From positions 744,001 to 808,000 of the forward strand of contig NZ_CP029758.2 of assembly GCF_004006395.2 (NCBI RefSeq): a stretch of DNA of 64,000 bases, given 5' to 3'. Made by a program: the position numbers and the translations under genes. The notes under the pieces are model-generated. The model was not told where the DNA came from and made no database searches. It saw only the letters and a list, made by a program, of their open reading frames with translations. Each line of letters opens with the position of its first letter. The stretch's first letter is position 1. Positions 36,829 through 45,107 of the stretch are shown here, piece after piece. Source of the stretch: Clostridium sp. AWRP. Lineage in GTDB: Bacteria > Bacillota > Clostridia > Clostridiales > Clostridiaceae.

Positions 36829-37131
36829 ATGTTAATTATGAATCTTCAACTATTTGCCCATAAAAAAGGAGTAGGTAGTTCAAGGAATGGTAGAGATAGT
36901 GAATCCAAAAGATTAGGTACTAAATCTGCTGATGGACAGTTTGTTTTAGCTGGAAACATATTGGTTAGACAGCGAGGAACAAAAATTCATCCTGGAACTA
37001 ACGTTGGAAGAGGATCTGACGATACTTTATTTGCAAAGATAGATGGTGTAGTTAGATACGAAAGAGTAGGAAAGACTAAAAAGAAGGCCAGCGTATATCC
37101 TTTAAAGTTAGAAGAATTAGCAGCTGAATAG
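36829..37131 (+). CDS. rpmA: 50S ribosomal protein L27 with Prp-cleaved N-terminus
   Basis: 100 residues. The N-terminal extension MLIMNLQLFA precedes HKKGVGSSRNGRDSESKRLG; cleavage after LQLFA by Prp exposes the mature start near the peptidyl-transferase centre. Here the extension has four residues before NLQLFA, slightly longer than the usual MKLNLQLFA. GGAGGTG lies 9 nt before the ATG. Confidence 0.97.
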   Translation: MLIMNLQLFAHKKGVGSSRNGRDSESKRLGTKSADGQFVLAGNILVRQRGTKIHPGTNVGRGSDDTLFAKIDGVVRYERVGKTKKKASVYPLKLEELAAE

Positions 37132-37141
37132 TATTATTAAG

Positions 37142-37166
37142 GCACCCTAATGAGGGTGCTTTTTTA
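37142..37166 (+). terminator. terminator after rpmA
   Basis: GCACCCTAATGAGGGTGC (37142-37159) is a perfect 7-bp hairpin with a 4-nt loop, followed by TTTTTT. Confidence 0.92.
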
Positions 37167-37301
37167 AAATTCCTTATTTTAAGAAAAAAGTTGTATACTG
37201 TGGTTAGAGTGAATTACTTACTTATCTGTGGGAATAATAGAATTTAGAATAAAGTGATTTTTTAATTTAATATAATTAATTTTTGAAAGGAAGTGAGCGG
37301 C

Positions 37302-38576
37302 ATGTTTGTAGATACAGCTAAAATATTTGTAACCTCAGGAGATGGTGGAGATGGATCCATTTCTTTTAGAAGAGAAAAGTATGTGGCCTTTGGAGGACCA
37401 GATGGTGGAGATGGCGGAAAAGGCGGAGATGTTATACTTGCAGCAGATACAGAAAGCACTACACTTTTGGATTTTGCATATAGGAAAAAGTATCGTGCAG
37501 AAAAAGGTGAAAATGGCTCAGGATCTAAATGTTTTGGAAGAAATGGAAAAGATCTTTACATAAAAGTACCTATGGGAACAGTTGTAAGGGATGTGAAAAC
37601 GAATAAAATAATGGCAGATCTTGCGCATCCTGAAGACAAATGCATAGTTGCAAGAGGTGGAAGAGGCGGAAGAGGAAATGTAAGATTTACAACTCCTGTA
37701 AGGCAGGCACCAGATTTTGCTGAGCCAGGAATGCCAGGAGAAGAAAGATATATATCCTTGGAACTTAAGTTATTGGCGGATGTAGGACTTTTAGGATTTC
37801 CAAATGTAGGAAAATCAACTCTTTTGTCTATAGTGACTAAGGCTACACCTAAAATTGCAAATTACCATTTTACAACATTATCTCCTAATCTGGGAGTAAC
37901 TAATATTTCGGGAATAAAAAGCTTTGTAATAGCAGATATACCGGGTATAATAGAAGGTGCAGCAGAAGGAGTAGGCCTTGGAATTGAATTTTTAAGACAT
38001 ATCCAAAGGACAAGACTTTTAATACATGTAGTAGATATATCAGGAATTGAAGGAAGAGATGCTTTTGATGATTTTACAAAAATAAATAAGGAATTGAAAA
38101 AGTATGATGTTAAACTTTGGGATAAGCCTCAGATAATTGCTGCAAACAAATCAGATATGCTATATGACAATGAACTATTTGAAAACTTCAGAAAAAAAGT
38201 TGGCAAGTTAGGATATGACAAGGTATTTAAAATATCTGCAGCTACAGGACAGGGTGTTAAAGAACTTATGAAGGAAGCTGCTAGGATACTAAGTACTATA
38301 CCTGTAGAAAATATTGAAATAAATGAAGAAGATAAATTTGTACCTGAAGAAAAGAAATTTACTTATAACATAAGAAAAGAAGAAAATACTTTTATAGTGG
38401 AAGGAAGTTTTGTTGATAGGTTACTTGGAAGTGTCAATGTAAATGATCCTGACGAATTACGATATTTTTATAAAGTACTTAAAAACAAAGGAGTTATGCA
38501 GGAATTAATGGATATGGGAATTAAAGATGGGGATGTAGTTAAGCTGAATGATTTTGAATTTGATTATGTAATGTAA
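37302..38576 (+). CDS. obg: GTPase ObgE
   Basis: 424 residues from the ATG at 37302 (AAAGGAAG about 8 nt upstream; a GTG at 37293 is too close). Glycine-rich Obg fold (1-158, DGGDGGKGGDVIL), GTPase domain with GFPNVGKSTLL (about 164-174), DIPGIIEGA (about 211-219), NKSD, and C-terminal OCT domain (about 345-424). Ribosome-assembly and stress GTPase; heads an operon with nadD. Confidence 0.96.
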   Translation: MFVDTAKIFVTSGDGGDGSISFRREKYVAFGGPDGGDGGKGGDVILAADTESTTLLDFAYRKKYRAEKGENGSGSKCFGRNGKDLYIKVPMGTVVRDVKTNKIMADLAHPEDKCIVARGGRGGRGNVRFTTPVRQAPDFAEPGMPGEERYISLELKLLADVGLLGFPNVGKSTLLSIVTKATPKIANYHFTTLSPNLGVTNISGIKSFVIADIPGIIEGAAEGVGLGIEFLRHIQRTRLLIHVVDISGIEGRDAFDDFTKINKELKKYDVKLWDKPQIIAANKSDMLYDNELFENFRKKVGKLGYDKVFKISAATGQGVKELMKEAARILSTIPVENIEINEEDKFVPEEKKFTYNIRKEENTFIVEGSFVDRLLGSVNVNDPDELRYFYKVLKNKGVMQELMDMGIKDGDVVKLNDFEFDYVM

Positions 38577-38602
38577 TAAAAAAATAAATGGAGAGAAAAT
38601 AG

Positions 38603-39223
38603 ATGGTTAAAAAGGCTATTTTTGGGGGAACATTTGATCCAATACACAATGGACATATACATATAGCTTATGAAACTTTATATAGATTGGGAGTAGATAA
38701 TATTGTATTTATACCGACAGGTAATCCTCCCCATAAAGCGAACAAAGATGTAACAAGTGCTTTTTTGAGATACGAGATGGTAAAGGCAGCTGTAGGTACG
38801 GAAAGTAAATTCTCTGTAAGTAAATATGAAATAAATAAACCTAATTTGAGCTATACGTATAATACCTTAAAACATTTTAATAAGGCTGAAAGGAAAACCA
38901 AATGGTATTTTCTAACGGGAGTAGATTGTCTAATGGACATTGAAAATTGGAACAGGGTAGAGGATATATTTAAGTTGTGTCAATTTATAGTATTTAATAG
39001 GCCGGGGTTTCCAGATTTTACTGCACAAAACATAAAAGAACAGAAAGAAAAAATAGAAAAAAAGTATTCTACTAAAATTATATATTTAGATGCTCCGCTA
39101 TTTGATATTTCTTCTACAGATATACGAAAAAATATTAGGATGGGCAGAAATGTGAGTTATCTTCTTCCCGAGAGTGTTTATGACATTATTAAACAACATA
39201 ATCTTTATAAACAGAGTCCTTGA
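38603..39223 (+). CDS. nadD: nicotinate-mononucleotide adenylyltransferase
   Basis: 206 residues. Nucleotidyltransferase motif FGGTFDPIHNGHIHIA (about 7-22), PTGNPPHK (about 43-50), WYFLTGVDCLMD and the closing ISSTDIRKNIRMGRNVSYLLPESV (about 172-195). Forms NaAD in NAD synthesis. GGAGAG precedes the ATG. Confidence 0.96.
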   Translation: MVKKAIFGGTFDPIHNGHIHIAYETLYRLGVDNIVFIPTGNPPHKANKDVTSAFLRYEMVKAAVGTESKFSVSKYEINKPNLSYTYNTLKHFNKAERKTKWYFLTGVDCLMDIENWNRVEDIFKLCQFIVFNRPGFPDFTAQNIKEQKEKIEKKYSTKIIYLDAPLFDISSTDIRKNIRMGRNVSYLLPESVYDIIKQHNLYKQSP

Positions 39224-39226
39224 CGT

Positions 39227-39390
39227 CAGATGGAGTTTTGACTCCACCTGATGCTTATTAACAGGCTTCTTAGTGCTTCAGCACTTAGAAGGCGTTATCC
39301 TTTAGGGGGAATCGTTATCCAGGAACGTAGCTGCTCTTTATTACCACTTGGAGAAACGGGAATATTAGAGCAGGTAGTCATCGGATAAAT
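39227..39390 (+). repeat. structured intergenic element, copy 2 (CATCGGATAAA family)
   Basis: Hairpins: CAGATGGAGT (39227-39236) with ACTCCACCTG (39241-39250); TTCTTAGTGC (39267-39276) with GCACTTAGAA (39281-39290); CTGCTCT (39331-39337) with AGAGCAG (39367-39373). TTATCC (39295-39300 or 39315-39320) can pair with GGATAA (39383-39388). It ends GGTAGTCATCGGATAAA, as in copies at 1113-1258 and (minus strand) 60861-60926. It splits nadD from yqeK, which are normally adjacent. Confidence 0.6.
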
Positions 39391-39421
39391 GAAATTAAAT
39401 AATTTTTTGGAGTGATAAGGG

Positions 39422-39997
39422 ATGTGGAGTGAAGAACAGATCAAAGAATATTTAAATGAGAAGCTGAAGAAAAACAGATATGAGCATAGTTTGAGTGTAC
39501 AGGATACGGCGATAAAGTTAGCTGAATTTTATCATGTGGATGTTAAAAAGGCAAGTACAGCAGGGCTTGTTCATGATTGTGCCAAGCACATGTCAAATGA
39601 TGAAATTTTGTCTATGGCACATGAGAATCAGATTCCTATAGATGAAGTAAGTGCATTAAATCCTCAACTTCTCCATGGAAACATTGCTGCAGTGATAGCA
39701 AAAAATGTTATGGGGATTTATGATGAGGAAATATTGAGTGCAGTAGCTTGTCATACTACAGGTAAAAAAGATATGAATCTTTTAGAAAAGATAGTGTATA
39801 TTGCAGATTACATAGAGCCTTTAAGAAATTTCCCGGGAGTAGAAATACTTAGAGAAGAGGCGTTTACAAATTTAGATACTGCACTTTTAGATGCCTTTAA
39901 TAATACTATAAAAGTTGTAATTGATAGGGGACAACTCTTGCATGTAAATACAATTAGCGGCAGAAATTATTTGGTTTTTAAAAAAGCTAATAAATAG
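39422..39997 (+). CDS. yqeK: HD-domain hydrolase YqeK (diadenosine tetraphosphatase)
   Basis: 191 residues. HD-domain metal ligands at RYEHSLSV (His22), LVHDCAKHM (His51, Asp52), later HGNIAA and ACHTTGKKDM. Members cleave Ap4A symmetrically. Normally follows nadD in an operon; here the structured element lies between, so an internal promoter or read-through is needed. Confidence 0.92.
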   Translation: MWSEEQIKEYLNEKLKKNRYEHSLSVQDTAIKLAEFYHVDVKKASTAGLVHDCAKHMSNDEILSMAHENQIPIDEVSALNPQLLHGNIAAVIAKNVMGIYDEEILSAVACHTTGKKDMNLLEKIVYIADYIEPLRNFPGVEILREEAFTNLDTALLDAFNNTIKVVIDRGQLLHVNTISGRNYLVFKKANK

Positions 39998-40074
39998 ATT
40001 CTAATTGTATGCAAGTAAATACGCTATAATTAGTATATTATAAATTTTAAGCTTATTTTAGGAGGTTTTTTATA

Positions 40075-40455
40075 ATGGAAAAAGAAATAATAAGCACAAA
40101 AAAAGCGCCAGGGGCTGTAGGACCTTATTCTCAGGCTGTTAAGGTTGGAAACTTTTTATTTACATCAGGCCAAATTCCACTGGATCCATCTACAGGAGAA
40201 TTAGTCTCAAGTGATATTAAAAAGGCAACAGAGAGGTCACTTGAAAACATAAAAGCTTTACTAGAAGAAGCAGGAACATGTTTTGATAAAGTTATTAAGA
40301 CTACTGTATATGTAAAAAATATGTCAGATTTTGCAGCTGTAAATGAAGTATATGCAAAATATTTTAAAAAGGATATGCCTGCAAGATCTTGTGTAGAAGT
40401 AAAGCTTCCAAAAGATGCATTGGTTGAAGTAGAAGTAATAGCATTAGTTGATTAA
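40075..40455 (+). CDS. RidA-family reactive intermediate deaminase
   Basis: 126 residues, family length. GAVGPYSQAVKVGNFLFTSGQIPLDPSTGEL (about 13-43), NIKALLEEAG, and MPARSCVEVKLPKDALVEVEVIA with the substrate-binding Arg104. Deaminates reactive enamine/imine intermediates from PLP enzymes. Strong GGAGG; own transcription unit, followed by a palindromic repeat region. Confidence 0.95.
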   Translation: MEKEIISTKKAPGAVGPYSQAVKVGNFLFTSGQIPLDPSTGELVSSDIKKATERSLENIKALLEEAGTCFDKVIKTTVYVKNMSDFAAVNEVYAKYFKKDMPARSCVEVKLPKDALVEVEVIALVD

Positions 40456-40459
40456 TTGT

Positions 40460-40710
40460 AGAGTTTCTAAACGAAAAATAAACTTATACTCCGAATATTT
40501 TTACAATCACAAGTACGATTAAATGTTTTGATAAGTCTAAGCAGAAAATTTGCAAAAACATAAGGGCTTTTAAAAACTCGTACCTCAGACAATTTAAAAG
40601 CCCTAAGTTTTTTGTAAATTTTCCACTAAGACTTATATACAAAATATTTAAATGTACTTGTTTATTGTAAAATATTTCTACGTATAAGTTTATTTTTTAG
40701 TTAGAAACTC
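40460..40710. repeat. giant palindrome, copy 2 (loop TCGTACCTCAGAC)
   Basis: Begins GAGTTTCTAAACGAAAAATA and ends as its near inverse complement, TTAGTTAGAAACTC; arms of roughly 115 bp. The central loop TCGTACCTCAGAC is at 40578-40590. Strongly similar along its length to 14587-14836 and in the same orientation, again right after a plus-strand gene. Confidence 0.78.
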
Positions 40711-40720
40711 CTAACACTTC

Positions 40721-40784
40721 AGAAAACCTAAAGAAGATTATATAAAATCGTACCTCAGACATATATAATCTCTTAGGATTTTCT
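40721..40784. repeat. short palindrome with the same TCGTACCTCAGAC loop
   Basis: Arms at 40721-40744 and 40762-40784 pair nearly fully, but their sequence differs from the arms of the giant palindrome. The loop TCGTACCTCAGAC (40748-40760) is identical. The stem thus varies while the loop stays fixed. Confidence 0.7.
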
Positions 40785-40823
40785 AAAATACCAAGCTAAG
40801 ACTTATTTAAAAAGTTTTTAAAG

Positions 40824-40881
40824 GTGATTTCAATTTTGTCAGTATATTTTATGTATAAGTTCAAATTTCAATTAGAATCAC
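40824..40881. repeat. small palindrome linked to the giant palindrome, copy 2
   Basis: GTGATTTCAATTTT (from 40824) pairs imperfectly with the tract ending TTAGAATCAC (40881); homologous to 14902-14958. Confidence 0.6.
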
Positions 40882-40925
40882 TATATAAGGTTTATAATTT
40901 GAAGCTTATTAAAGTTTTGCGTGAG

Positions 40926-41009
40926 TAGCACTATATTTTAGATTTTCTGCAGTTTTAACGGAAGAAAATCATCCATAACTATTAATTCTTAACTATTAAT
41001 TCTTAATTG
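40926..41009. repeat. TTAATAGTTAAG element, right half
   Basis: Contains TTTTAACGGAAGAAAATCAT followed by CCATAACTATTAATTCTTAA, matching the right half of 30437-30614. It immediately precedes the pseudouridine synthase gene. Between 40456 and 41043 only repeats are present. Confidence 0.6.
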
Positions 41010-41043
41010 TATTTAGCAGCTTGCTGTGGAAAGGAAAAGTTGT

Positions 41044-41943
41044 ATGAAAGAAAATAAGATAGTATTTACAGTAGATGAAAAAGATGAAGGCTTGAAATTG
41101 AGATACTACCTGCAAAGAGTTCAGAGACTTTCAGGCAGACTTATAAAAGGGGCGGCCTTGAGTGGAAGGATAGAGATAAACAATAAAAGGGTAAAATTAA
41201 ACCATATAGTAAAGTCAGGGGAAAGTATATCTTTAAACCTTGTAAAAGAGGAGTCTCAAAATGTAGAGCCTGAGAAAATGGATATAGAAGTAGCATACGA
41301 AGATGATGATCTGATAGTTGTAAATAAAAGACCGGGTATAGTGGTGCATCCTACAAGAAGTTATCCTTCAGGTACTTTGGCTAATGGACTTATGTATTAT
41401 TTTAAAGAGAAGGGAGAAGACTGTATAGTCAGATTAGTAAGTAGATTGGATATGGATACTTCAGGTCTTATAATAGTTGGAAAAAATCAATTTGCTCATA
41501 TGGCTCTGGCAAGAGACATGAAAAGTGAAGAATTTGAAAAGAGTTACATTGCCGTCATTCATGGAAAGATGGAAGAAAATGAAGGAACTATAGATTTGCC
41601 AATATATAGACAAGAAGGAGAAGACATAAGAAGAATTATAGATGAAAGAGGACAGAAAAGCATTACTCACTATAAGGTAATGAAGAATTTTAAGAATGAT
41701 CAGTTATTAAAGCTTACGTTAGAAACGGGAAGAACCCACCAAATAAGGGTACATTTAAGTTATTTAGGTCATCCTCTTTATGGAGATACATTGTATGGAA
41801 AAGAGGACGACAGTATGTATATAAATAGGCAGGCACTTCATGCTTATAGGCTTAAATTTCCACACCCTAGAGGAAATAGGATATTGGAGCTAGAAACTGC
41901 TATCCCAGAAGATATTCTAAAATTAATAGAAAAAATAAGCTGA
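41044..41943 (+). CDS. RluD-family pseudouridine synthase
   Basis: 299 residues from the ATG at 41044, preceded by AAAGGAAAA; the GTG at 41026 lacks a good site. N-terminal S4-like RNA-binding domain (about 1-75), catalytic RLVSRLDMDTSGLIIVGK with the active Asp near 136, then GRTHQIRVHLSYLGHPLYGD (about 229-248). Isomerises uridine in rRNA or tRNA; exact target unknown. Shares a terminator with convergent dacF. Confidence 0.92.
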   Translation: MKENKIVFTVDEKDEGLKLRYYLQRVQRLSGRLIKGAALSGRIEINNKRVKLNHIVKSGESISLNLVKEESQNVEPEKMDIEVAYEDDDLIVVNKRPGIVVHPTRSYPSGTLANGLMYYFKEKGEDCIVRLVSRLDMDTSGLIIVGKNQFAHMALARDMKSEEFEKSYIAVIHGKMEENEGTIDLPIYRQEGEDIRRIIDERGQKSITHYKVMKNFKNDQLLKLTLETGRTHQIRVHLSYLGHPLYGDTLYGKEDDSMYINRQALHAYRLKFPHPRGNRILELETAIPEDILKLIEKIS

Positions 41944-41974
41944 AACTCTATGTATTTTAAGTTTCAGCTTATTT
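41937..41974. terminator. bidirectional terminator between the pseudouridine synthase gene and dacF
   Basis: AAGCTGAAACT (41937-41947) and AGTTTCAGCTT (41960-41970) are perfect inverse complements, with T-rich flanks on both strands. Confidence 0.85.
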
Positions 41975-41982
41975 TAATATAA

Positions 41983-43209
41983 TTATTTATTAGAGAATAC
42001 ACGTCTTTTCAACACAAATACAACAGCTAAAATTATAATGATAGGTGGTACAGCGAGTAAATACTTATTTTTCATAATAATTTTTTGCATATTGTTAGAA
42101 TTTAATACTTGTTTTTCACCATGAGTTATGCTGCTTGCAAGCTTTAATTTTCCTATTTCTCTTCCTTCAAAGGATATAGAAGCCTCATCAACTATATTTC
42201 CCTTTTTAAAGAATCTAAACATTAAGTTTTTATCCTTTAGGGTTACCTGTGGTACATTTGTATCATCTTTAGCTTTAATATAGTAAAAATCATAAGCGGC
42301 AATCAGTGGAACAGAAAGTCCATCTTTATTATAAGTTGTGACTAAAGCTCCTTTTTGGTACAATTTAGTAAAGGTAAAATTGTTAAATCCAAAATTAAAT
42401 AGAGATACTGCGTCAGGAAAAAAAGTTTTATTTTTATCGTGAATTAGTGCCACTATAAGCTGTTGTCCATTTCTTGTAGCTGTAGATACATAGGAGTGAA
42501 ATGATTGTATAGTATATCCTGTTTTACCTCCCAAGCATCCACTGTAATAATAGGTGGATTGTTTTTGTATTAATTTATTTTCATTCCATACTTCCCTTGG
42601 TTGTGGGGATTTGTTAGTAGCTGGAATAGTATAAGATATAGTAGTAGCTATCTTAGAATATTCAGGATGCTTAGATAGTGCTCTCATCATTAGAGCTAAA
42701 TCTCTTGCTGAGGTTTTATGGTTTTCATTAAATAATCCAGTAGGATTTACAAAATTGGTATTTTTAGCTCCAAGTTCCTTAGCTCTTTTATTCATCTTAA
42801 CTGCAAACTTATCCATAGTACCGCCTATATGTTCTGCTAGTGCCTCTGCACAATCGTTGTCTGAAGCTAGCAGCAAACCATATAACAAATCCTTTACAGT
42901 TAATTGCTCACCTTCACAAAGTCCAACTCTAGTTCCATCTACATTTGGTGGATTTTTACCGATTATAACTTTATCATTTAAATTTGTATTTTCAAGTGTT
43001 AAAAGTGCAGTCATTATTTTGGTAGTGGATGCTGGTGGATATGCAGTATCCGGGTTTTTAGAATACAAAAGCTGGCCAGTGGCTGCATCCAAAATTACAG
43101 CGCCATCAGCTGAAACAGGAGGAGGCATTTCTTTAGCATGAACTACTCCATAGGGATTATTAGAGCAAATAAGCAAAAACAGTAGTGCAAATGTGACTAT
43201 TCTTTTCAT
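41983..43209 (-). CDS. dacF: D-alanyl-D-alanine carboxypeptidase (DacF-like)
   Basis: 408 residues. Signal peptide (1-25, ending near VHAKE), then the penicillin-binding fold with AYPPASTTKIMTALL (active Ser about 62), the SxN motif SDNDCAEAL (about 117-125) and GGKTGYT (about 227-233). A C-terminal beta domain and a last hydrophobic helix (about 382-402) anchor it to the membrane. Trims the terminal D-Ala from peptidoglycan stem peptides. Only one of two intact minus-strand protein genes in the window. Confidence 0.94.
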   Translation of the reverse strand: MKRIVTFALLFLLICSNNPYGVVHAKEMPPPVSADGAVILDAATGQLLYSKNPDTAYPPASTTKIMTALLTLENTNLNDKVIIGKNPPNVDGTRVGLCEGEQLTVKDLLYGLLLASDNDCAEALAEHIGGTMDKFAVKMNKRAKELGAKNTNFVNPTGLFNENHKTSARDLALMMRALSKHPEYSKIATTISYTIPATNKSPQPREVWNENKLIQKQSTYYYSGCLGGKTGYTIQSFHSYVSTATRNGQQLIVALIHDKNKTFFPDAVSLFNFGFNNFTFTKLYQKGALVTTYNKDGLSVPLIAAYDFYYIKAKDDTNVPQVTLKDKNLMFRFFKKGNIVDEASISFEGREIGKLKLASSITHGEKQVLNSNNMQKIIMKNKYLLAVPPIIIILAVVFVLKRRVFSNK

Positions 43210-43354
43210 TTTTTCCTCCTTTAGGACAATTCCTAAATATTATATCAAAAAAATAATATATATGCGACATAATTTTTTTAAATTGTCAATAATTTAAATT
43301 ATAAACATAAATATATTTCATTGCAAATCACAATTATATAAAAGGGGAATAGTA

Positions 43355-43972
43355 ATGAGAGATAAGAAAAAAATTGTAGGTTCAATTGTTATTTTGATTG
43401 TATTTGCCTTGTTCCTAATTATAGGGTACGTAAACTCAAGGCCATCCAGTAATGCTGCAGCGAAAAGTGAAGAAGTATTTAAAGATCAGGATAATGTCGG
43501 AGAAGTATCTAAAAGTAAATCAGATAAAGGCATAACTGTATATGTAAATGGGGAAGTTAAAAATCCTGGAGTGTATAAATTAAAAAATGATAGTAGAATA
43601 CAGGATATTGTGAAGGAGTCAGGTGGATTTACAGCTGCAGCAGATACAAGTAAACTAAATTTAGCTAAGAAGTTAAAGGATGAAGATTATATATATGTGG
43701 ACAAAAAAGGAGAGAATGGAGCAAATAAGGCTGAATCCGGGGGAAAAGGAGGTAGTAGTGGAGGAGTAGAACAAGATGGAAAGGTAAATATAAACAAAGC
43801 TTCCAAAGAGGAATTAAAAACAATACCTGGAGTTGGAGATGTTACTGCTCAAAAGATAATAGACTATAGAGAAAAAAATGGAGATTTTTCTTCTATTGAG
43901 GATTTAAAAAAGGTAGGAAGAATAGGTGATAAAACCATTGAAAAGATAAAGGATAAGATAGAGGTAAGGTAG
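43355..43972 (+). CDS. comEA: ComEA-family helix-hairpin-helix protein
   Basis: 205 residues. N-terminal transmembrane anchor (about 8-26), SLBB-type domain (GITVYVNGEVKNPGVYKLKNDSRI, about 59-82), a Gly/Ser-rich linker, and C-terminal helix-hairpin-helix pair (VNINKASKEELKTIPGVGDVTAQKIIDYREKNGDF, about 143-177). ComEA binds incoming DNA at the membrane during transformation. No other competence genes are next to it here. AGGGGA precedes the ATG. Confidence 0.9.
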   Translation: MRDKKKIVGSIVILIVFALFLIIGYVNSRPSSNAAAKSEEVFKDQDNVGEVSKSKSDKGITVYVNGEVKNPGVYKLKNDSRIQDIVKESGGFTAAADTSKLNLAKKLKDEDYIYVDKKGENGANKAESGGKGGSSGGVEQDGKVNINKASKEELKTIPGVGDVTAQKIIDYREKNGDFSSIEDLKKVGRIGDKTIEKIKDKIEVR

Positions 43973-44046
43973 ATATAGATAGATGAAGTTTGTTATAAAA
44001 TGGTGTACAATATTGTAGAGAATGAATTTCTATTGGAGGTGTTATT

Positions 44047-45081
44047 TTGAAGCATAAGAGACTAACAGAACTTAGTCGAACTTCTGGGTGAGCAGCTAAA
44101 ATAGGACCGGAGGTCCTTTCTAAAATACTGGGTAAGTTACCTCGAATGGAAAATGAAAATTTAATGGTTGGAATAGAGACTTCGGATGATGCTGCGGTTT
44201 ATAAATTAGATAATGAGACAGCAGTAATACAAACACTTGATTTTTTTACACCAATAGTGGATGATCCTTATACTTTTGGTCAAATAGCTGCAGCAAATTC
44301 TCTAAGTGATATATATGCCATGGGAGGAAAGCCTAAAGTAGCACTTAATATAGTTTGTTTTCCTTCCTGTCTTCCTGAAGAGGTGTTAGGAGAAATACTA
44401 AGAGGAGGTGCTGATAAAGTTATTGAAGCAGGTGCAGTAGTAGTTGGAGGCCATACTGTAGAGGATAATGAGCCTAAATATGGGTTGTCAGTTATGGGAC
44501 TCGTACATCCTGGTAACATACTTAAAAATTGTGGATCTGAAGTAGGGGATGTAATTATACTTACTAAGCCTTTAGGTATAGGAATAATTAATACTGCCAT
44601 AAAAGGAGAAATGGCATCTAAAGAAGTTTATGATAAGGCAGTTAAAGTTATGTCTACTTTAAATAAGTATGCAGGAGAAATAGTAAGTAAATACTCTGTA
44701 AGTGCATGTACAGATGTAACTGGTTTTGGAATTATGGGGCACGGATATGAAATGGCTTCTGCATCTGGTGTTACATTAAAGCTTTATGCAAGTAGAATAC
44801 CTTATATACAAGAGGCAAGAGAATATGCTGAAATGGGATTGGTACCGGCAGGTGCATATAGAAATAAAGACTATTTGAAAGGTAAATATTCAATAGAAAA
44901 TGTACCTGAGTGGATGGAAGATATTTTATTTGATCCACAGACGTCTGGTGGACTTCTTATAACCTGCAGTAGGACAGAAGCTACTAAAATCATGGAGGAA
45001 CTTTCAAAGCTTGAAGTCAAATCTTCTGTAATAGGTGAAGTCATACCTTTTCAGGGAAAGAAATATATAGAAGTAGAATAA
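44047..45081 (+). CDS. selD: selenophosphate synthetase with in-frame UGA (selenoprotein SelD)
   Basis: 344 residues when read from the TTG at 44047, which follows GGAGGTG; codon 15 is TGA (44089-44091) in RTSG-U-AAKIGPEVL, the catalytic Cys/Sec position of SelD. The frame continues without a break into the conserved part (ETSDDAAVYKLDNETAV; DIYAMGGKPKVAL; VVGGHTVEDNEP; TDVTGFGIMGH). Reading only from the ATG at 44146 would remove the active site. A small hairpin AGGACC-GGA-GGTCCT (44103-44117) sits 11 nt after UGA, as a bacterial SECIS would. Makes selenophosphate for Sec-tRNA; first of selD-A-B-C. Confidence 0.93.
44092..44125 (+). promoter_or_regulatory. probable SECIS element of selD
   Basis: Immediately 3' of the UGA, the mRNA can form AGGACC/GGUCCU with loop GGA (44103-44117). 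Bacterial SECIS hairpins lie within about 15-37 nt of the UGA and are bound by SelB, encoded in this same locus. Confidence 0.55.
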
Positions 45082-45107
45082 TGGTTTAAAGGGGTGAAAG
45101 TCAAGTT

